From Dehalococcoidia bacterium (GTDB taxonomy: Bacteria > Chloroflexota > Dehalococcoidia > E44-bin15): 14,996 nucleotides of DNA. The notes below the pieces were generated by a model that saw only the letters and a program-made list of their open reading frames with translations, was not told the DNA's origin and did not search any database. This document shows positions 7,123 to 12,523 of the stretch, in pieces (position 1 is the first letter of the stretch; each line of letters begins with the position of its first letter). Made by a program: the position numbers and the translations under genes. The stretch covers positions 1-14,996 of the forward strand of contig JAGMCC010000011.1 of NCBI GenBank assembly GCA_023129355.1, written 5' to 3'.

Positions 7123-7441
7123 GATAAGACATGAATTCGGCGTATTCATATCGCCGCCTCAAGGGAGATGGCAGGAGTCACGGGGATTTAACGGTTTCCA
7201 GTGGTCCAAAAGCTTCCGAGCCCATAGAGTGGGGCTCGAGGAGTTCCTCGAGGAGTGGTATGACCGAAGTGCCGAGAACTGCAACCTCTTCGAGAACATC
7301 AGCGAGGTGGATAAATACAGCGTCACCTGCACCGTGTGTAGCCACTTCGAAGAGGAGTGCTGCTCCCCTGGCTCCAAGGGCCCGAGCATCCTCAGCCTGC
7401 TCAAGGCCTCCTATAGGCACGATGGACTGTTCTGGCAATAG
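7085..7441 (+). CDS. small Cys-rich protein, 5' end uncertain (possible frameshift)
   Basis: The part from about 7229 to the TAG at 7439 is convincingly coding: GC-rich third positions and the sequence VGLEEFLEEWYDRSAENC, then a CTVC motif and EECC, giving five cysteines (C66, C82, C85, C92, C93 counted from 7085). The start is not settled. In this frame the only ATG is 7085, deep inside the upstream gene; a GTG lies at 7229. An ATG at 7131 with an AGGA ribosome site (7122-7125) is in a different frame and opens a plausible-looking N terminus (MNSAYSYRRLK), so a +1 or -1 shift between about 7160 and 7229 is possible. It is the fourth Cys-rich gene in the cassette and could be a cluster-binding or zinc-binding accessory protein. 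Confidence 0.55.
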   Translation: MVCVSSLFRSSRRIRHEFGVFISPPQGRWQESRGFNGFQWSKSFRAHRVGLEEFLEEWYDRSAENCNLFENISEVDKYSVTCTVCSHFEEECCSPGSKGPSILSLLKASYRHDGLFWQ

Positions 7442-7497
7442 CGACCGGTAGCAGAAAACACTTAAAACATCCCTAGGTTCGAAAAAGGCGATAGTCA

Positions 7498-7526
7498 TTG
7501 ACACAGCAAACCCAAAACCCTAAAAT
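7498..7526 (+). promoter_or_regulatory. near-consensus sigma70 promoter of the greA fusion gene
   Basis: -35 TTGACA (7498-7503, perfect), 17-bp spacer, -10 TAAAAT (7521-7526). The predicted start is near 7533, 35 nt before the GTG at 7568. An 8-bp direct repeat ATAGTCAT (7491-7498 and 7525-7532) brackets the promoter and could be an operator, but that may be chance. Confidence 0.8.
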
Positions 7527-7567
7527 AGTCATCGAAAGCTGAAACCCACAGCACCTAAAATAACAAA

Positions 7568-8359
7568 GTGAACCAGGAAAAAACCTTAGTTCAAGCGGCG
7601 ACGCATTTCCTTGCTAGCTTGCCTCCCAAGGAGAGGGAGGAATGCCAGCAAGAGTTGAATAAGTTTGTTCGCTGGTACGGCAGGGAGCGCCCCTTGAGCC
7701 AGCTTGCCGCCCGCGAGGTAGCAAGCTACGCCGAGAGGATGGAGGGTTCCTCAGCCAACACCATGAAAAGGCTGGCACCGGTGAGGGCTTTCCTATCCTA
7801 TGCCAAGAAGGAAGGGCTCATCAAGAATAACCTTGCAGTCCATCTTCGCGTGAAGAAAGGGTCGCTCAAGAAAGGGCCACCCGGTAGGGGACCTATCGAG
7901 ATAGTCACCCTGACACCAGAGGGTTACCAGGAGCTGAAAGCTGAGCTTTCTACCCTTCAAGGGGAGCGACCCAGGATTGCCAATGATATCCGTAAGGCTG
8001 CCGCCGATAAGGACTTCCACGAAAACGCCCCCCTCGATGCCGTCAAGGACTATCAAGGAATGGTTGAGGCGCGGATCAGGCAACTGGAGGCGATTCTCAA
8101 ATCGGCGGTGGTCACTACAAAGAAGGGTGCTAGCGCAACGGTGATCCTGGGCAGCACAGTCACCCTTCAAGACCTCTCCTCCAATGAAGAGCTGCGCTAT
8201 ACTCTAGTCAACCCCAGCGAGGCGAGCCCCTCAAAGGGCAAACTCTCCATCGACTCACCCACAGGGAAGGCGCTCCTCAGTCGCCGGCAGGGCGAGACCA
8301 TTGCGGTTTCCGCTCCAGCGGGCACACTGCATTATCGCATCGCGAGGATAGATGACTGA
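7568..8359 (+). CDS. greA: GreA transcript cleavage factor with N-terminal SAM-like (recombinase core-binding) domain
   Basis: 263 residues from GTG 7568, about 100 more than normal GreA (about 158). Residues 5-95 resemble the four-helix SAM-like core-binding domain of tyrosine recombinases: conserved FVRWYGRERPLSQL, then VASYAERM, then a helix with MKRLAPVRAFLSYAKKEGLIKNN. No catalytic recombinase domain follows. After a basic linker (96-110), residues 113-182 form the GreA coiled coil with the tip motif DFHEN, keeping the Asp149/Glu152 acids that coordinate Mg in the RNA polymerase active site, and residues 188-262 form the C-terminal FKBP-like domain with SPTGKALLSRRQGE. GreA restarts backtracked RNA polymerase. 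The added domain may contact DNA or polymerase. No Shine-Dalgarno sequence is seen. Confidence 0.9.
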   Translation: MNQEKTLVQAATHFLASLPPKEREECQQELNKFVRWYGRERPLSQLAAREVASYAERMEGSSANTMKRLAPVRAFLSYAKKEGLIKNNLAVHLRVKKGSLKKGPPGRGPIEIVTLTPEGYQELKAELSTLQGERPRIANDIRKAAADKDFHENAPLDAVKDYQGMVEARIRQLEAILKSAVVTTKKGASATVILGSTVTLQDLSSNEELRYTLVNPSEASPSKGKLSIDSPTGKALLSRRQGETIAVSAPAGTLHYRIARIDD

Positions 8360-8558
8360 ACACGGTATGCCAAAAAGTTCTGCGCTCGAGCGGCAGCCTT
8401 TCACTTCCTGGTGGCGTGATATGCAGCAAGCGCTAAGTTCTAGCGCTCACCGATCCCCGGCTGCTAGTGACCAGGGAGCTCAAGAAAATCGAGTTGTCGA
8501 CGAAAAGTGCAACTCGTGGCCCACACTGATTGACTTCTTTGATGAGATGGGTTACTAA
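8352..8558 (+). CDS. small ORF overlapping the greA stop, hypothetical
   Basis: 68 codons. ATG 8352 overlaps the last 8 bases of greA, which could couple translation; the stop is 19 bp before the next gene. The product is hydrophilic, with a Trp-Trp pair, a Ser/Ala-rich middle and an acidic aromatic end (LIDFFDEMGY). Part of its DNA forms a perfect hairpin (8429-8447). Codon use is less biased than in greA and there is no family I recognise. It may be a genuine small protein or simply spacer that stays open. Confidence 0.35.
   Translation: MTEHGMPKSSALERQPFTSWWRDMQQALSSSAHRSPAASDQGAQENRVVDEKCNSWPTLIDFFDEMGY
8429..8447. repeat. perfect hairpin AGCGCTA-N5-TAGCGCT
   Basis: Seven-base-pair perfect inverted repeat with a 5-base loop inside the small ORF downstream of greA. 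No T-tract follows on either strand, so it is not a standard intrinsic terminator. It could be an RNA processing or stability element between greA and the SCP2 gene. Confidence 0.5.
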
Positions 8559-8577
8559 TGTAAAAGAGGAGGTAACC

Positions 8578-8997
8578 ATGAAATTTTTATCAAAGGAAAT
8601 GATTGATGAAATGTTGAAGCAAGCGGAAGCAGATCCGGAGCTCCCGTCAAAGCTTAAAGGGCTGACCATCAGACTCCTTATGGTAGGCACTGACTGCCCA
8701 GGGAATGAAGACAGGCAATACTCGATCATTCTTGCAGATGGGAAGCTTATCAATATGGAAATGGAGACGCAGCCCGCCCCCAGTGACCTCAGGACTGCAC
8801 CCCTCGATAAAACCAAGTATGATTCCCGGGTCACTTGCTCTTATGAGACGCTCCTCGACTTAGTGCAGGAGAAGATGAGCATGGTGGCAGCGCTAGGGAA
8901 GGTGACGATTGACGGGGATTTACCCAAATTGATGACTCAGGTAGAGGGATTTATCGCTCTACTGCAGTTTATGAACACACTGCCTCTAGAGTATTGA
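8578..8997 (+). CDS. SCP2 sterol-binding domain protein
   Basis: 139 residues. The frame is open from 8530, but I choose ATG 8578 because AGAGGAGGT lies 5-13 bases upstream. The pattern in residues 85-120 (VTCSYETLLDLVQEK, then KVTIDGDLPKLM) is the C-terminal half of an SCP2-like fold, where TCSYETL..L..GK is followed by an amphipathic strand and helix. It is a stand-alone cytoplasmic domain of normal size. Family members bind lipids or acyl-CoAs in a hydrophobic tunnel, so the ligand here may be a fatty acyl-CoA or hopanoid-like lipid; this is inference. It is possibly cotranscribed with greA. No terminator is visible after it. Confidence 0.78.
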   Translation: MKFLSKEMIDEMLKQAEADPELPSKLKGLTIRLLMVGTDCPGNEDRQYSIILADGKLINMEMETQPAPSDLRTAPLDKTKYDSRVTCSYETLLDLVQEKMSMVAALGKVTIDGDLPKLMTQVEGFIALLQFMNTLPLEY

Positions 8998-9018
8998 TGT
9001 CGGTTTCCCCTTGCAGAC

Positions 9019-9097
<79 letters not shown>

Positions 9098-9114
9098 TTT
9101 TTCCCAGCTACCAC

Positions 9115-9143
9115 ATTATATCCATGTCTAACCTGAATTGCAA
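9115..9143 (-). promoter_or_regulatory. sigma70 promoter of tRNA-Pro
   Basis: On the minus strand, -35 TTGCAA (9143-9138), 17-bp spacer, perfect -10 TATAAT (9120-9115). The predicted start near 9108 leaves a leader of about 11 nt before the mature tRNA 5' end. Confidence 0.8.
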
Positions 9144-9149
9144 GGTAAG

Positions 9150-9163
9150 CGAGTACAGACGCT
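9150..9163. repeat. 14-bp direct repeat, left copy
   Basis: CGAGTACAGACGCT, identical to 9429-9442. It lies just outside the tRNA-Pro promoter and marks the left edge of the non-coding, hairpin-rich stretch. Confidence 0.75.
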
Positions 9164-9228
9164 GAGCCCGTTCAGATAGATGAGTAACACCCTGGACAAC
9201 CTCTCTGTCACCCCGACTTTTCGCTTTC

Positions 9229-9399
9229 TGTCATTCTGACCCCTCCGCTTTGCGAGAGTCCGATTTATCGGACGATTTAGGCCGAAGTGTCGGCCGACCT
9301 GGCGGCCTCGGCCTCGGGGGAAGAATCTCTTGAATAAGGCGGATGGCTGGATTCTTCGCCGCCCCTTCGCTCCGCTCAGGGCTTCGGCTAAGAATGACA
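9229..9399. repeat. 171-bp non-coding, hairpin-rich element with 9-bp terminal inverted repeats
   Basis: It begins TGTCATTCT and ends AGAATGACA (perfect inverted repeats). Inside are nested inverted repeats: CCGA-N4-TCGG (9260-9271), GGCCGA-N4-TCGGCC (9280-9295), and GAAGAATC / GATTCTTC (9320-9327 / 9350-9357). The right part has the CTTCGCTCCGCTCAGGG type of sequence typical of dispersed intergenic repeats. One minus-strand frame (9400 to 9128) happens to be open, but it has no ribosome site and its arginine-rich product follows the repeats, so I do not call a gene. It is probably a miniature, non-autonomous repeat element. Confidence 0.6.
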
Positions 9400-9428
9400 A
9401 TGGGATGGGTTGGAACTAATTTAGTGGA

Positions 9429-9442
9429 CGAGTACAGACGCT
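9429..9442. repeat. 14-bp direct repeat, right copy
   Basis: CGAGTACAGACGCT, identical to 9150-9163. It abuts and shares one base with the -35 hexamer of the fmdB promoter. The two copies bound 265 bp. Confidence 0.75.
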
Positions 9443-9470
9443 TGCTTTAGTAGGCTAGAAATGCTAAAAT
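9442..9470 (+). promoter_or_regulatory. sigma70-type promoter of fmdB-dtd
   Basis: -35 TTGCTT (9442-9447), 17-bp spacer, -10 TAAAAT (9465-9470). The predicted start is near 9477, leaving about 13 nt before ATG 9490 and no Shine-Dalgarno sequence. Confidence 0.65.
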
Positions 9471-9489
9471 CTTCAATGTCACATATCCC

Positions 9490-9789
9490 ATGCCTATCTA
9501 CGAATATGAATGTAGTCTCTGCCACTCCCGCTTTGAGCGAAGACAGAGGTTTGATGAAGAGTTAGTGAGTATCTGCCCGAAATGCCAGGGCAGGGTGAGC
9601 CGTGTCTTCCATTCCGTGCCCATCCTTTTCAAGGGGAGCGGCTTTTACAGCACGGATCACGGCCGGGGGCGTGTTGGCTCTACCGGCAGGGAAAAAGCGG
9701 AACACGCCGCGAAGGAACCTGCTAAGAAGGAAGTCGAGGACACCGCTTCGAAGAAGTCGACAGAGAGCAAGACCGAGGATAAAAAGTAG
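9490..9789 (+). CDS. FmdB-type zinc-ribbon protein
   Basis: 99 residues. The N terminus MPIYEYECSLCHSRFERRQR is the FmdB/CxxC_CXXC_SSSS signature, with zinc ligands C8-x2-C11 and C29-x2-C32 and a following SRVFHSVPILFKGSGFY segment. From about residue 63 the protein becomes a Lys/Glu/Ser-rich disordered tail. The family name comes from a putative regulator beside formamidase genes; its role in most bacteria is unknown. It is small and cytoplasmic. It is followed after 40 bp by dtd and probably shares its promoter. Confidence 0.92.
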   Translation: MPIYEYECSLCHSRFERRQRFDEELVSICPKCQGRVSRVFHSVPILFKGSGFYSTDHGRGRVGSTGREKAEHAAKEPAKKEVEDTASKKSTESKTEDKK

Positions 9790-9829
9790 CGACACATTGA
9801 GGTGGGGAGAAGCGGGGGCGTTTAAAAAG

Positions 9830-10288
9830 GTGAAAGCACTAGTCCAAAGAGTGAGCAAAGCCTCGGTAAGCGTCGCCGGCGAGGTGGTGGGGCAAATTGG
9901 CCAGGGACTGGTGGTGTTCTTGGGCATATCCAGGGGAGACACGGAGCGAGCTGCCCAGTACCTAGCGGAGAAAACAGTAAGCCTCCGCATATTCTCCGAT
10001 AGTGAAGGCAGGTTCAACCTCTCCGCCCTGGACACCTGGGGTGAGCTTCTGGTGGTGAGCCAGTTCACCCTGCTCGCCGATACCAAAAAGGGGCGGCGCC
10101 CCAGCTTTACCGATGCGGCACCACCAGAGAAGGCTGAAATCCTCTTTGAGCGATTCCTCTCCCATATTCGCTCCAGCGGGCTCAAGGTAGCAAGCGGTCG
10201 ATTTCAGCAGCACATGCTTGTGGAGATCCATAACGATGGACCGGTCACCATCATGCTCGATAGCAAAGAGAAATATCCTGAGCCGTAA
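9830..10288 (+). CDS. dtd: D-aminoacyl-tRNA deacylase
   Basis: 152 residues, the standard Dtd length, from GTG 9830. The frame is open much further upstream (to about 9602) across fmdB, but only this start gives the family N terminus (M)KALVQRVSKASV. The cross-subunit active-site motifs are present: SQFTLLADTKKGRRPSF (77-93) and the Gly-cisPro motif in NDGPVTIMLDS (135-145). The homodimer hydrolyses D-amino acids, and glycine mischarged on tRNA-Ala, from tRNA in the cytoplasm. The ribosome site is weak. No clear terminator follows; 10289-10352 holds nothing I can identify. Confidence 0.96.
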   Translation: MKALVQRVSKASVSVAGEVVGQIGQGLVVFLGISRGDTERAAQYLAEKTVSLRIFSDSEGRFNLSALDTWGELLVVSQFTLLADTKKGRRPSFTDAAPPEKAEILFERFLSHIRSSGLKVASGRFQQHMLVEIHNDGPVTIMLDSKEKYPEP

Positions 10289-10359
10289 CCATCGGTAAAA
10301 AGCCCCCAAAGTTCCTCTCAGCCTGATAAAAAGCGGGATTTTCTGCATCTAGTTGCACC

Positions 10360-10373
10360 TGCAAACTATTGCA
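10360..10373. promoter_or_regulatory. candidate Fur-family operator upstream of the regulator gene
   Basis: Perfect inverted repeat TGCAA-ACTA-TTGCA overlapping the -35 hexamer of the regulator promoter. A third half-site TTGCA lies at 10353-10357. The same TGCAA-N4-TTGCA arrangement recurs at 10857-10870. It resembles the Streptomyces Nur box (tTGCaa-N5-ttGCAA) with one base less between the halves. Autoregulation is inferred. Confidence 0.65.
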
Positions 10374-10397
10374 ATTATTTTTCAACTGTGCTACTAT
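10369..10397 (+). promoter_or_regulatory. sigma70-type promoter of the Fur-family gene
   Basis: -35 TTGCAA (10369-10374), 17-bp spacer, -10 TACTAT (10392-10397). The start is predicted at 10403-10406, at the initiation codon itself, so the transcript is probably leaderless; no ribosome site is present. Confidence 0.6.
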
Positions 10398-10405
10398 AAA
10401 ATTCG

Positions 10406-10837
10406 ATGAAGAGACTGAAGCGGTCTAAAGAGGTAGGCGAAGCTTTGCGGGAGCTGGGTTACCGGCTGACCCCGCAACGCCAGCTCATTCTCAACGCCCT
10501 TCAACAGAGCGATGACCACATAAGCGCTGAGGATATCCATGCCCAGGTTTGCGCCAAATATCCCCAGGTGAACATCTCCACTGTCTATCGCACCCTGGAG
10601 CTGTTGAAGAATCTTGGCCTGGTAACCGAGACCGACCTCGGGAGCGGGAGATTTCGCTATCACCCCGCCGCAAAAGGTCACCACCACCATCTGATCTGCG
10701 AGCAGTGCGGCGCCACCATAGACGTAGATGAATCCCTGCTCCTGCCTTTAAAGCGCACCTTGCTTATGGAGTACGGGTTCCACGCCAACATGAGCCATCT
10801 CGCCATCTTCGGGCACTGCTCAAAGTGCCGGGGGTGA
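10406..10837 (+). CDS. Fur-family metal-responsive repressor (Nur/Zur-like)
   Basis: 143 residues, the usual Fur length. The N-terminal winged helix has LTPQRQLILNAL (21-32) and recognition helix STVYRTLELLKNLGLV (58-73). The dimer domain has FRYHPAAKGHHHHLICEQCG (83-102). Structural zinc ligands C98-x2-C101 and C138-x2-C141 are intact; His86, His92-95, Asp107, His126 and His137 are available for the sensory metal. The neighbouring nickel/cobalt-type ECF transporter operon and shared operator make a nickel sensor (Nur-like) the best guess; zinc or cobalt sensing cannot be excluded from sequence. Confidence 0.93.
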   Translation: MKRLKRSKEVGEALRELGYRLTPQRQLILNALQQSDDHISAEDIHAQVCAKYPQVNISTVYRTLELLKNLGLVTETDLGSGRFRYHPAAKGHHHHLICEQCGATIDVDESLLLPLKRTLLMEYGFHANMSHLAIFGHCSKCRG

Positions 10838-10844
10838 TTTTTTT
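10812..10844 (+). terminator. possible weak terminator at the end of the Fur-family gene
   Basis: GGCACT / AGTGCC stem with a 6-base loop (10812-10829), then GGGGGTGA and a run of seven Ts (10838-10844). The 8-base gap between stem and T-run, and the stem lying inside the coding sequence, make it weak. Confidence 0.3.
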
Positions 10845-10852
10845 AATGGTAT

Positions 10853-10882
10853 TTGCTGCAACTGATTGCATGTGCATAGAAT
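10853..10882 (+). promoter_or_regulatory. promoter of the nikKMLQO operon
   Basis: -35 TTGCTG (10853-10858), 18-bp spacer, -10 TAGAAT (10877-10882). The start is expected near 10889, about 26 nt before ATG 10915. The candidate operator lies in the spacer. Confidence 0.5.
10857..10870. promoter_or_regulatory. candidate Fur-family operator upstream of the transporter operon
   Basis: Perfect inverted repeat TGCAA-CTGA-TTGCA between the -35 and -10 hexamers, identical in halves and spacing to the site at 10360-10373. Further half-site-like TGCA units follow at 10873. Binding here would block RNA polymerase, consistent with metal-dependent repression of uptake. Confidence 0.65.
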
Positions 10883-10914
10883 CGCATTAAAACAAACAAA
10901 GGAGGGCAAAAACT

Positions 10915-11892
10915 ATGAAAAAGGGGACACGCTTGGCAGCCGCTATACTACTAGCAGGGATAATGTTCATCGCTGCCACGGGCATAGCAGGTGCCCACAA
11001 TCTCTACATAGAAACGAACACTAACCCAGAAATACCCATAGAGCAAGAGGTTCAGATACATTTCGGTCATCCTAATGCTCCAGAGTCATGTATGATAGTG
11101 CCAATGGAATACGCTCGAGTGCACAAACCTGATGGAACTATAGCAGATCTAGAACTGGAAGAGGATTCAGGCTATCGCACGGCCAGTGAAGCCACCTACT
11201 GGACGGCTGAGGTCACCCTAGAGCAGGAAGGTGATTACGTTATCGTCGCCTCAAGAGGACCGATCTACTTTGACCCGGCATGGCATAGCCTTGCTGGACC
11301 ACCTGAACTCACCCGAGACTGGGCCAAGGTAATAATTGACGCCGGCGGGGAGGAGCAGTGGGACAAAGCGGTGGGTCTCGAGTTCGAGATCGTTCCACTG
11401 GTACGCCCCTATGATCTGGAAGTTGGAGACACTTTCGAAGCCAAGCTTCTATACAATGGCGAACCGGTAAAAGCAGAATACGCTGCCGCTCATGAAAGCG
11501 AAAGCATACATGACCCAGAGGTAGCTCAGGTGGGTGAGACAGCGGAGGACGGAACATTCTCAATATACATTAGTAAACCGGGAATGTGGACAATAAAAGG
11601 CAAGTACGACATGGAGGAAGCTGGTACGTGGAATGCCACCTTCGACCTCCCGAATTACTTTGACCAAGGCGACCAGTTGGACTACCAAGTGAAGAGAAAC
11701 CAGACCCTATTGACACTGTGGGCTTCATCGCTGGGAGCCGCGCCAGCGGGACCTCAAGGGCCGGAAGGCCCCCAGGGGCCAGCGGGGCAACCGGGGCCGG
11801 CAGGAGGAGCTGGCTTTGCGTATGCCGCCCTGGTAATCGCCTTAGTCGCGCTAGTCCTCAGCGGCATATCGCTTGCTCGAAAGAGAGGTTAA
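10915..11892 (+). CDS. nikK: NikK-type extracytoplasmic component of nickel ECF transporter (DUF4198), with collagen-like linker
   Basis: 325 residues behind a consensus AGGAGGG ribosome site. A signal peptide (1-27, ending AGA) would leave His28 at the mature N terminus. Residues 28-260 form a DUF4198-like beta-rich domain with IHFGHPNAPESCM and VHKPDGT, followed by a second Ig-like part (YNGEPVKAEYAA, DGTFSIYISKPGMWTIKGKY). Residues 279-300 are about seven Gly-x-y triplets (GPQGPEGPQGPAGQPGPAG), a collagen-like spacer, and 300-320 is a TM helix followed by RKRG. The product should be anchored outside the membrane and help deliver metal to NikM. In NikKMLQO systems NikK and NikL take the place of NikN. 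The collagen-like linker is unusual. Confidence 0.85.
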   Translation: MKKGTRLAAAILLAGIMFIAATGIAGAHNLYIETNTNPEIPIEQEVQIHFGHPNAPESCMIVPMEYARVHKPDGTIADLELEEDSGYRTASEATYWTAEVTLEQEGDYVIVASRGPIYFDPAWHSLAGPPELTRDWAKVIIDAGGEEQWDKAVGLEFEIVPLVRPYDLEVGDTFEAKLLYNGEPVKAEYAAAHESESIHDPEVAQVGETAEDGTFSIYISKPGMWTIKGKYDMEEAGTWNATFDLPNYFDQGDQLDYQVKRNQTLLTLWASSLGAAPAGPQGPEGPQGPAGQPGPAGGAGFAYAALVIALVALVLSGISLARKRG

Positions 11893-11899
11893 TAATAGA

Positions 11900-12523
11900 T
11901 TGCATATCTCCGACGGGGTGTTATCGCCGCAGGTCTGGGTATCCGGATATGTGATTACCGGCGCATTAGCAACTTATATATTAACCAAGAAAACAGACAT
12001 TAGCGAAATACCAAAGCTATCGGTAATTACCGCAGCGGTCTTTGTGGCATCATTAATTCACATACCGATTGGGCCAACAAGCGTCCATCTTGTACTGAGC
12101 GGCCTGGCAGGGATAACGCTGGGATTAGCCGCCTTCCCTGCGATTCTCGTAGCGTTAATCCTGCAAGCCTTTCTTTTCCAACATGGAGGTATAACAACCA
12201 TCGGGATAAACACGGTTAACATGGGGTTGCCAGCACTGGCAGCGTACGGGGTTTTCCTGGCAGTAACCAGGACCAATATCAAGGGGAAATATACAATATT
12301 CGGTGGCCTGGCCGGGGGAATAGCCATAGCCCTCGGTATTGCCCTACTTTCCCTGTGTTTACTTAGCACAGGTGAGTATCTGGAATACGTGGTCCCCTAT
12401 GTCGTTGTGGCGCACTTGCCGGTAGTAGCCATCGAGGCCATTGTTGTAGGTGCTTTCGCTGGATTCATGTTAAGGGTAAGACCACAGTTACTAAAAGGAT
12501 ATAAGCCAAGGGAGGTGGTATAA
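11900..12523 (+). CDS. nikM: NikM/CbiM substrate-binding membrane subunit (ECF S-component), TTG start
   Basis: 207 residues. I assign TTG 11900, with AGAGAGG about 10 bases upstream, because the product then begins MHISDGVLSPQ, the invariant family N terminus in which Met1 and His2 bind the metal. An upstream in-frame TTG at 11873 would bury that end and overlap nikK. Other metal-site residues are His63 in IPIGPTSVHLVLSG (56-69) and His95 in FQHGGITTIGINT. About six TM helices are visible. The protein captures Ni(II) (or Co(II)) and works with the T and A subunits. It starts 7 bp after nikK and its TAA overlaps the nikL ATG by one base. Confidence 0.93.
   Translation: MHISDGVLSPQVWVSGYVITGALATYILTKKTDISEIPKLSVITAAVFVASLIHIPIGPTSVHLVLSGLAGITLGLAAFPAILVALILQAFLFQHGGITTIGINTVNMGLPALAAYGVFLAVTRTNIKGKYTIFGGLAGGIAIALGIALLSLCLLSTGEYLEYVVPYVVVAHLPVVAIEAIVVGAFAGFMLRVRPQLLKGYKPREVV

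Noticed and set aside
7235..7252. 8-bp inverted repeat CTCGAGGA-N2-TCCTCGAG
   Set aside because: It lies in coding sequence for LEEFLEE and is explained by the repeated Leu-Glu-Glu codons.
7568..7860. Tyrosine recombinase or integron-like mobile element
   Set aside because: Only a core-binding-like domain is present. There are no catalytic Arg/His/Tyr residues and no att-like repeats, and it is fused in frame to greA.
9128..9400. 90-codon minus-strand frame in the tRNA-fmdB gap
   Set aside because: It has no ribosome site, it spans the inverted-repeat element and the tRNA promoter, and its product is Arg/Gly-rich with no family.
9602..9829. N-terminal extension of Dtd across fmdB
   Set aside because: The extension is shadow translation of fmdB and is rich in Arg/Ser. 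Dtd proteins start at the (M)KALVQRV segment.
9562..10185. 207-codon minus-strand frame opposite fmdB and dtd
   Set aside because: It is antisense to two recognised genes and has no family features.
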